Assembly (NCBI GenBank): GCA_000827495.1
Contig: KN817571.1
Span: forward strand, 186,001 to 250,000
Source of the DNA: Hypholoma sublateritium FD-334 SS-4
Lineage: Eukaryota > Basidiomycota > Agaricomycetes > Agaricales > Strophariaceae
Direction: 5' to 3'
Length of the DNA stretch: 64,000 bases
This document shows positions 56,230-64,000 of the stretch, piece by piece; positions within the stretch are counted from its first letter, which is position 1; every line of letters begins with the position of its first letter. The translations under genes and the position numbers were made by a program. A model generated the notes under the pieces. That model was given only the letters and a program-made list of their open reading frames with translations. It made no database searches and had not been told where the DNA came from.

Positions 56230-58658
56230 ATGGCATCGCAGCACGCGTCCAGGCGATCTCGCAAGTTGCGACGGCGGGTTTCGTCAGCACTAACAGGATG
56301 GTCTCATGGATCGCCGAAATCTGCCCCATCTCCGATAGGCAGGCGCACTTCCCTCAGTCCTGTGCGCCGCAATGCGGACCACGGCTACCAGCGGTCACAC
56401 CTGACAGACGGGTCCGACTACGATGACTACCAGGAAATATCGACGCGGAGTCTGCGTGGGCGGTCGACGTCTCCAACGCGTAGCATTTTTCAGAACAGGC
56501 CACCACCGACTGCTTATGCCTCGTTGCCGCCCACGCCGATTGAGCCTTCACGCCCGTTTTCTCCCCCGACACCTGTCTCACCTATATCGCCTGGGTTCCA
56601 GGATACATCGTCGGCACAACTTGAACATGAGCCATTCGATGCACCGTTCTCGCTGTGGGACTATCTCCGCGAAGAGCTGTTGGCCACGGACTTCGACTCC
56701 CACCAAGAGTTGAAGTGGGAAAGAGTGAGCAATTTCTTGAGCATACCGCTCGCTATGGAACAGGTGCGTCGCTTTTTATCATGCTCAAAGCCAACTGCTG
56801 AAATTTTAGAACAGATCATAGGTTTTGGCTTTGTTCTCTGCTTCGATTCCTTCCTTTACACCTTCACCATCCTCCCGATACGATTCGTGCTAGCGTCAAT
56901 TCCGTTTATAATGAACATCTTTAGACGTTCTGCCTCACCGCTTCCTCCTTCACAAAAAGCCGATCTTCTGCGGGCGCTCTTACTTATCATATCTCTTCTC
57001 ATTCTAAATCCGCTGACCGACGCAAGTAAGATATATCATTCTATTCGAGGCCAAGAAACCATCAAACTATATGTTATATTTAATGCCCTGGAGGTGTGTG
57101 GCTTATACATTTGCGACTATTATGGATCAAATAACGGAATCTCTACTGCGCCAGATTGCTGACCGCCTATGCGCGTCAATTGGCCAGGATATCTTAGATT
57201 GTCTGTTCTCCCGCTCTACTCTCGAACCGCTTTCACGTCGAAGCCCTGTCTCAAGTCGCACATTCAAACCTTTTTTCTTTTTCATTCTTGCATTAGCATA
57301 TACTGGTACGTTCTTTCATTTCAGATCCGAATTTTTCTTTCCTTAAAAATAAATTAGTTGCACATGCGCTTGTCATGGTCTATCAATTAATCTCACTCAA
57401 CGTCGCCGTTAACTCTTACGACCATGCGTTGCTGACTCTGCTAGTCTCCAATCAATTTGTTGAGATCAAAGGAAGTGTCTTCAAGAAATTCGAGAAAGAC
57501 AGCCTTTTCCAGATAACCTGTGCCGGTGCGTGATCTAATTCGATACTGCATTCCGGCCTGCTCACTTCGATTACCAGACATTGTCGAGAGATTCACACTG
57601 ACTCTGATGCTGGGAATTGTTGCATTCCGCAATCTCATCGAACTGAGTGGAAGCGAATTCGACTTTACAAGTGGATTTGTCCTTCCTAAGAGTTTTGGCT
57701 GGCTGCGCGGAAATAATATTATATGGACAATCTCATATGTCAGTCTGACTTCTACTTTTCACGCGCAGAAATTTAACGGCTGTTAATCTATAGCCTGTTT
57801 TGACCGTCATGGTGTCGGAGATGCTTGTTGACTGGCTGAAACATGCGTTTATCACAAAATTCAATCATATTCGTCCGTCAGTTTACCAGCGCTACGTGGA
57901 TGTCCTTTGTCGCGATTTGGCTAGTATGAGTTCTTTTGGTAGACGAGGGGCCAGAAAGGTAAGCAACATTAAATATTTCCTCGGAGCGCTCAGCCCCAAT
58001 CTTTTTATTTAGCACTCGTATGTTGACCAATCTCCACTTGTCGCTCGGCGCCTGGGATTTGCCTCCCTGCCGCTCGCTGTCCTTGCCATTCTGGTCGGAT
58101 CCCAGTCTATCAATCTCATGTTCTCGTCGAGTTCGAATTTCGCTTCACCTTGGACCTGGACCATTCGATCGCTAAGCAATGCTGAGATCATGCATTACAT
58201 GACCTGGGCAGTAATGGGAGTTTTGTTCTGGTTATGGTGCGTGTTCTTGCGTGACAGGTCGCATCTGCAAACCTCTAACTGCGCATTTATTAGCTTCATG
58301 GGCATCAAGATTATAATTGGTGTCAATCTGCTCAGCTATGCTACCCGACGCCGAGCGGGGATGGAGGAGCGCGAGGCAGCAGACGCTGTGAATGACTTCG
58401 GCCGGGATCCCATCGGAGAAGGCAAAGAAGAACAGGTATTCTTCGATTTGCTTTGCGCATGGGAAAAGAGAGCTCATTGATATTTCCTGTCTATAGCTAT
58501 ACAATAAGAAGCTAAAGACGCTTCTAGGCAACGACCGAGACGATGTACCACACACTTCGGAAATGGGCGAGAACAAAGCCGGAGAACACGGGAAGAAACC
58601 AGGCAGAGTAAAACTCGAGGACCTCACGCGATACACCATGGTGAAACGGATATGGTAG
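56230..58658 (+). CDS. TAPT1/Emp65-family multi-pass membrane protein
   Basis: Predicted 661 residues in nine exons: 56230-56763, 56815-57093, 57155-57305, 57358-57525, 57578-57738, 57794-57958, 58013-58236, 58294-58435 and 58497-58658. A basic, Ser/Pro-rich N-terminus (about 150 residues) precedes FSLWDYLREELLATDFDS. The conserved core follows, with FGFVLCFDSFLYTFTILPIRF, IADRLCASIGQDILDCLFS, LISLNVAVNSYDHALLTLLV, SNQFVEIKGSVFKKFEKD, LFQITCADIVERFTL and MVSEMLVDWLKHAFITKFN. These are hallmarks of the eukaryotic TAPT1 family; yeast Emp65 forms an ER membrane complex with the SUN-like protein Slp1, and human TAPT1 is linked to cilia and Golgi. An ER role is therefore likely. About seven membrane helices are visible. 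The C-terminal tail is charged and ends RYTMVKRIW. No lesions. Confidence 0.92.
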
Positions 58659-59523
58659 CTGTGAATCCGGCGTCGGGCGCTGCATCAAGTTATATTTTCG
58701 TTGCTCTATTTTTATGTGCGTACCATCATCGTTCCAGCCAGTGCACACTGCTGCGCGAAGTTTATTCGCTTAATAACAACATACTATTCAGTCACCTCCT
58801 TCGATTTATGCATTGTGATAATAGCACATTCTCTCGCAGAAAATCGTAGCTGATCCATGGTACGGGGTTTTTCGTGGGAAACAGTTGTTCACATTATTGA
58901 TAGGCAGTGCGATAAGTATGCAATATACTCCTCTCCACCATGCAGCCACTTAAAACCACTGGCATATGCTGTCTATTTGCATCTGCTTGTTTCTCGACAA
59001 CTGAACAGCCATTATAACCACGCACACGAGCCACCCGAAAACAATGCCGACAACACCTCACACACAATTTTTGGAGCATTCCCGCTAGAAACCGGGCCAG
59101 GTCCTCCATAAATGGCACATATGTAGTGGCCCCCGCCAGGTTCAATGGAGTCCCGCTGTTAGTGGAAGTTCCCGGTTACCCACCGGGAGAAGGTGTGCGA
59201 ACGATTACCGCCTCCGTCGACTGACATCTATGCGAAAATCTACCCCGTTTATGACAACTACCGACACCGATACTCCAACTACTCCATCCACACTCATATT
59301 TCTCATGGATTAAATGATAACATTTCTCAGCAATTTCTCAGTGACCGCCCTTTAGGAGTAGAGCCTGAGAAACGATGAGAGGCTGTTCTTCTCTGGCACC
59401 TGAAGCCATTGTAACACGGCTTTTGGGTCCGCAGTAGGCCGGTTACATTTGACGGGCGCAAAACCCAACACCCCTAGGCTTTCGCACAAATTGCTCCCCT
59501 GCGCCCTTGCTCAACCTTTGTTC
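58659..59523. other. Intergenic region
   Basis: About 865 bases between same-strand genes. Only short frames are present; no repeat or RNA gene was found. Confidence 0.5.
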
Positions 59524-60763
59524 ATGATGTCGTCCGTCGCCGCTATGTACCATCCAGGACTGGTTTTCGCTACTCTTGTTGTCCAGCTGGTAGCCTCGAC
59601 CGGTTCTCCGGTCCCCGTGTAAGATTTGCACATCTAACCTTCTGCGCGAGGTTCTCATGCTATCGATGCAGAGTTGCACCTCGTCGTGACTGCCCGGGCT
59701 GTGACGACGATGGAGACGAGGAGTTGTTAATTAACCACCGCGAGATAGCTCCTCGGCGTGGGGGGGACGACTGCGGCGAGGATGGTAATCCAAGTTGCAC
59801 TTCTTCATCAACAATACCTCCTGCTCCGCCAGCGACATCCGCTATGGCTACCACTACGACCCCCCATAATAGTACCTCTACCTCTACATCCTTACCGGCG
59901 TCGATGACTACGAGCATGAGCTCAACACTTACGCCACCGTCTGCATCCACGCCCACGCCTAATCCTCAACTGGTTGCCGCAAGCCATAACATGAGTATCT
60001 CAACCGGCGGCATTATTGGAACTGCGTTCGGTGCATGTACGTACTCTTTTTCTCGACTCAATGCTTCTGTGTTGACGTGATACGTTCAATGATGTAATTA
60101 GTCGTGATAGTCGCGGCGTCTCTGATTCTTTGCGGGACCTTCTATCGGCGTTGGCGCAGGGCGCGCAATCATCCGCAGGCACTCACACCGTCAAGTGCAT
60201 ATCACATTGGCCCCCCGCCACCGTTCGAGGCTAATCCGAGAGAAATGTCGCAAACACAGTCCAGCCCGCTTGTAGCCTCGGCAGTGGCATCCAGGATGAC
60301 GTCCACACCACCACATCATTATCCATTTACGACGACTTCTCTTTCGCCGCTCGTCCCAGTTGGAGCGTCGTTGGAGGATTCACCAAGCTTCACGAGCTCC
60401 TCCAACCGGCGAACGTCTCTTAGTTACACAGATGGCAGTTCCAATCATGAGCCTCTACAGCCGAACTCGACTCATGAAATGTTAATGTCGACCTCCTCTT
60501 GGTCGCTTAGCCAGCGTTCAATGGCTCTCAGGAGTGGCTTCACGAGTGGTTTGGCTGGGATAATTTTGGGTTCCGCGACCCCTCCTGATCCGACTCCCGA
60601 ACCCTCAAACCTCGTTCGATCGATGACAGCATATCAAAAGTCTTTGGAAGCCGACGACCAAAAGAGCAGCCAAAGCGGGCCATCACCTACTGGCGATAGT
60701 TCCAAGCAAGAAGAGCAGGACATTACTGAGAGTCACGACCCTCCCCCGAGCTATGACGCTTAA
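59524..60763 (+). CDS. Mucin-like type I membrane protein with PPPSY tail
   Basis: Predicted 373 residues from exons 59524-59618, 59672-60036 and 60102-60763. A signal peptide (about 1-27, LVFATLVVQLVAST) leads to a short Cys-containing region (CPGCDDDGDEE, DDCGEDGNPSC). Next is a Ser/Thr/Pro-rich stalk suited to O-glycosylation, one membrane helix (GGIIGTAFGAFVIVAASLIL) and a stop-transfer RRWRRAR. The cytoplasmic tail of about 210 residues is Ser/Pro-rich and ends in DPPPSYDA, a PPxY motif that in such proteins recruits Rsp5-type ubiquitin ligases for endocytosis. The layout recalls fungal wall-stress sensors of the Mid2/Wsc kind, but there is no WSC domain. Function unassigned. Confidence 0.75.
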
Positions 60764-60981
60764 TTCAATATTAATAACGGTATGTTCGCTTCCTTATTGT
60801 ATGGATCTTCCGCGCCTGACGAGATACATAAGGTCTAGTTTTTAGTCGATATTCAACGTCACCGAACGACTTCAGCTCTCCGTCTTGTGACTGGAGGCTG
60901 ATGCCACACAGTCGCTGATTTTGGACGTCAAATATTGGATTAATAATCCATGAGGATTGTATGTCGTTTCTGAGACGACAA

Positions 60982-63216
60982 TCAGTAGACTGATGAACGG
61001 ATGATGTCAAAACGGGAGGCACCTTGCGGGGTCACCGAACCGTCGAGAATATTATTCTGTTCAAAGATACCGATAGCTGGAAATAATATCAGAGTGGTGA
61101 TATAGAGACAAAGCCATTAAACTCCCGCAGGACTTTCTCGTACCTTCAGACCGCATACCCGAAAGAACTTCGATTTCAGCCTTTCGACGACTGTGCAACA
61201 TATGCTGCAGTTCTTTTCTAGACAGCAACAAGACTTGAAGATTTCTCAGTGTAACCGAATTCTTGGGCTTACATCCATCTCCGCGGAAGAGGTGTATTGC
61301 GATGGCGCAATATTGAATAGGCCTGTCCATAGACTATGATAAGAATGGGCACGCCGTTGGAGCTCAACTTCGCACCTTCTTTTGGTCATGCAGAGTAATC
61401 GGCAACAGATCATCTTTCTTTATGCCAAGTCTATGCAAACTGAATAATGATCTCCAATAGCAAGCAAATGTGCCTCGACAGACACCCACACTTTGTCACT
61501 TACCGTTCCAGTTCACTGGCCCAGATGCCAAGCCATTTGATTCGCCTTGCTGCCAGTTTGTCGTTTTCGTGCTGCATACCTCTACTTCCGTATTTATACA
61601 CAGATAAGATGTCCAGCCCATAAGGATCTCCATCCACCAGAGCCATGACAGGGATTCTGAGGACATGAGTAAGATGCGCAAAAAGCTTTCAGGAGTATTA
61701 CTTTACCTCCTGGGCAACGCGTCCGAAAGCGATTTCACGATGTGTCTCGTTGCAACATCTGGATATCCCTTTCCCTGTGTAGATGATAAAAATTTGTACC
61801 TGGTACGCGGAGAAGTTTAACTCGCTGTTATCAAAATTCCAGGGCCCGGCAAAGATTTGTTCGTGCAGATCTGAAGGCGACAGAGGGTTTGAAAAACTGC
61901 CTGAGATGTGAATGTTTTTATGAGCATGCGTATTTTTAGCTATTGGGGGTGCTGCGCTAAAATACTTCTTTTTCCACCAAGAGGACCCAAGCTACGGTAT
62001 CGTCGACGCTGAAAGCCTCGACATCTTCTCCGGCAGGTATTAGCGATCCCTAGGAGTGGCAATCGTGTTCTAAGAATTAATTATACCTCTAGAGCAAAGC
62101 GAACTCACTTCCGTGTCGTTGCAGCATATAACTTCTCCGGATAACAAGGTGATGGAGAGGCCAGAGCCGCATATGAGGCCTTTTGAAGAAGAACGCTGTT
62201 TGCCATGCGAAATCAGAAAGTTTTGACCATCATGATATAGATGTGTTTTCTTGCAATGTTCAAGTCCGATCTTTCAAGCATGAACGTCGCTGCAATGTCA
62301 TCCACCAACTTCCAAACGCATTCGATCGAAAACCCGAGATGACAAAGGGTATGATCTCACTGAGTCTACAACTTTTTGCGTCTTGAACAATGAAACATCC
62401 CGATAGTAGATATCTCTGTATGTAGCATGTAAGATATCGGCCTAATCGGTAAAAGAACAGCTCACCGTTTCGTCATAGGTACCCCACTCAATTTTGCCTC
62501 GTGTGCAAGGTCAAGAACTTTGAACAATTGAGCTGCTTTCATGGTCAACAATGAACTAAAGATACCATCGTATATGTACTCACCGAAGCCCTTTGCGCTC
62601 CCGGTGTTACATTTCTTCGGATACCGGAGAACCTTAGTGCCACATATCCTAGCAGAGTCAAAATATTAATCGTCTTGTCGCCCCCCAAACGCATATATTT
62701 ACCCATCTATGTCCTCTTTTCGTCTATCCGCCAATGTGAGTTCGATTTTGTAGTCGGCTCTCGATAGCTGCCTCTCCGAGGTCTCTGACATGCCGGAAGA
62801 GTCGCTCTCGGCCGCAATTGAGTATCCGGGAATTGCAAGCTGCCTCAAGAACAACAACGCTAGTTCTTCGATCTTCTGCACGACAGTGTGTGGTATATTA
62901 TCCCTGCAGAAGGTCAGCGTATGTATTGGGAAAGTGCCTCACTGAACTCATCGCCATCTGAGCTGGCTTCAGATGCTGAGCTGTGAATGTCTATATCCTT
63001 GTCTGTACCAGCTTGAACTTCATGGTCGAGGTCGAGGTCGAGGTAGCCGGAGTCTTCTTCCATTGTTTTATACATACCAAAATCATCTAAATCGAAGTCC
63101 ATATCTATGTCATCAGAGCTTCCGGTCGAGAAAGATGTTTCGGGGGTTGGAAATGACGCGTCGGAGCCGGGCTGGGACTCGGACTCGTACAGCAATGGAA
63201 ACTGAGGAATATGCAT
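60982..63216 (-). CDS. SPO11: Spo11, meiotic double-strand-break transesterase
   Basis: Topoisomerase VI A-like enzyme that makes meiotic DNA breaks through a tyrosyl-DNA link. Exons 2-15 (62703-62903, 62584-62648, 62466-62535, 62361-62415, 62255-62308, 62109-62195, 61966-62049, 61826-61900, 61707-61774, 61504-61656, 61376-61430, 61273-61322, 61159-61217, 60982-61076) join in phase and code about 390 residues, the usual Spo11 length. Diagnostic motifs: VLRYPKKCNTGSAKGFA, the catalytic tyrosine in TKRDIYYRDVSLF, DLNIRSSSKGLICGSG, GSLIPAGEDVEAF, VLLVEKEAVF, GKGYPDVATRH, and the Toprim DxD in ALVDGDPYGLDIL. Introns after exons 6 and 9 have GC donors (GCAAGA, GCGAGT). An acidic first exon (62943-63216) fits poorly in phase and intron length, so the N-terminus is unresolved. 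The C-terminal last 15 residues are also tentative. Confidence 0.9.
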
Positions 63217-63577
63217 GGCGCTGTCACCGTAAGAGCTGTGAACAAATGACAGATGCAAATGGACTGATTGGGCGTGCTATTATCCAACGTAAAGGTTCAT
63301 TAGTTGCAGAAACAAGGCAGGAAGGAAACAGAAAGAATTTGCAAAGGATTTGGAAAGGTTGCTTGAGTTGGTTGAAGGTTGGCATCAACAAACGCGGTTT
63401 TCAGACCCAGCGGTCAAATTCGCCCAACCTCTAAATAGGCGCCCACTACATAGCCGAGGCCAAGTTCGCCAAGACATCACGTCAGGATAAGAAGAACTCC
63501 AGACATACATAAGTTGCCAGGCATGCACACTAATGATACAAAGCAGAACAATTCAACAAGATATTGGACTCTTAGGC
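63217..63577. other. Intergenic region upstream of SPO11
   Basis: About 360 bases between two minus-strand genes. It holds the SPO11 promoter, and possibly a short true first exon of SPO11, plus the 3' flank of the dipeptidase gene. No named site is seen. Confidence 0.45.
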
Positions 63578-64000
63578 TCAGATATCTCCAGCACATACAC
63601 TCTCAATCCACTCAACATCGCTCCTCACCGTTGTAAGATTCTTGTATCCTGTGTCGGTGATGATGATATCATCTTCAATCCGTACTCCGCCCACAGACTC
63701 GTACTTCTTCAGCACGTCGTGGTTGATGTGGTTTGACTCGCGGACTGGCGCTAGCAAGTACGGGGCAAAGTAGATACCCGGTTCTACGGTCTATATGGGT
63801 GTGGGTGATTAAATAAAGCTAAACTGTGAACTGGACCAGAACACACCACAACCATCCCAACTTCCAGGGGAAGCCTAAGCCTCAAATATGTATAGAAGCT
63901 CTCATGGCCATTGAGAGGGCTTGGAGGTTTGATAGTCGGGTTGACAGTGGGCTTGCTTGCACTCGGGACGTCATGGACGTCCATGCCCATGGAGTGTCCG
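63578..64000 (-). CDS. Xaa-Pro dipeptidase (prolidase-type, M24B), 3' end only
   Basis: The C-terminal 120 or so residues of a pita-bread-fold metallopeptidase that releases X-Pro dipeptides; the rest lies beyond the window end. Two exons: 63847-64000 (continuing) and 63578-63790. Visible motifs are the metal-binding GHSMGMDVHDVP, a variable insert, then LPLEVGMVVTVEPGIYF (metal-binding Glu in VEPG) and GGVRIEDDIIIT, where the second glutamate ligand sits. The end reads NLTTVRSDVEWIESVCAGDI. All C-terminal metal ligands expected for the family are present. Dipeptidase rather than aminopeptidase P is chosen from resemblance to agaricomycete prolidases recalled from memory. Confidence 0.88.

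Noticed and set aside
1..64000. CRISPR arrays, rRNA genes, biosynthetic or phage-like clusters
   Set aside because: No regularly spaced repeats, no rRNA-like segment, and all recognisable genes are single-function eukaryotic genes.

Overview
The window is nuclear DNA of a filamentous basidiomycete, most likely an agaricomycete. The evidence is compact genes split by many introns of about 50-60 bases (GT or occasionally GC at the donor, a clear CAG/TAG acceptor), fungal versions of conserved proteins, and protein families typical of mushroom-forming fungi: a stand-alone PD-(D/E)XK-like protein, secreted or membrane proteins with Ser/Thr-rich stalks and PPxY tails, and a GPI-type aspartic protease. 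I rebuilt gene models by hand by joining exons in phase. No prokaryotic, viral, CRISPR, rRNA or convincing tRNA feature was seen.

Layout. 1-478: 3' end of an unidentified gene. 1328-4872 (minus): CDC24, a Rho GEF. 4873-11416: a 6.5 kb gene-poor block, very CpG-rich around 6.1-7.3 kb, with degenerate direct repeats. 11417-14589 (plus): a RAP1-like telomere protein with one BRCT and three Myb-type repeats. 17407-19553 (plus): a secreted aspartic protease, probably GPI-anchored. 20897-24644 (plus): a 1065-residue protein of unknown function. 24999-25860 (plus): the PD-(D/E)XK-like protein. 27274-30182 (plus): YSH1/CPSF73, the pre-mRNA 3'-end endonuclease. 30619-31113 (minus): a four-helix membrane protein. 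32368-36611 (plus): CTF4/WDHD1, a replisome hub.

36783-38749 (minus): mitochondrial transcription factor B (MTF1) with a multi-copy AT-hook region, sharing a 110-base divergent promoter with an O-fucosyltransferase-like type II membrane enzyme at 38860-40202 (plus). 40203-41360: a gene-free stretch with a degenerate duplication and a small inverted-repeat element. 41361-42268 (minus): a single-pass membrane protein. 43037-45422 (plus): a 14-exon secreted type-B carboxylesterase/lipase. 45975-48033 (minus): an unrecognised membrane protein with a KEN motif. 48.2-49.2 kb: a decayed element with inverted arms and several ambiguous bases. 49945-52048 (plus): CDC6, preceded by two MluI cell-cycle boxes. 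53572-55456 (plus): a proline/serine-rich disordered protein. 56230-58658 (plus): a TAPT1/Emp65-family membrane protein. 59524-60763 (plus): a mucin-like type I membrane protein. 60982-63216 (minus): SPO11, the meiotic double-strand-break enzyme. 63578-64000 (minus): the 3' end of an Xaa-Pro dipeptidase.

The genes are ordinary eukaryotic neighbours rather than a biosynthetic or defence cluster, although several act in chromosome biology (RAP1, CTF4, CDC6, SPO11). The most unusual points are the intron-conserved triple Myb array with a 14-base exon in the RAP1-like gene, the AT-hooks on the mitochondrial transcription factor, the GC-AG introns of SPO11 and YSH1, the NPFARK/PIP-like tail of CTF4, and the uncharacterised KEN-box membrane protein.
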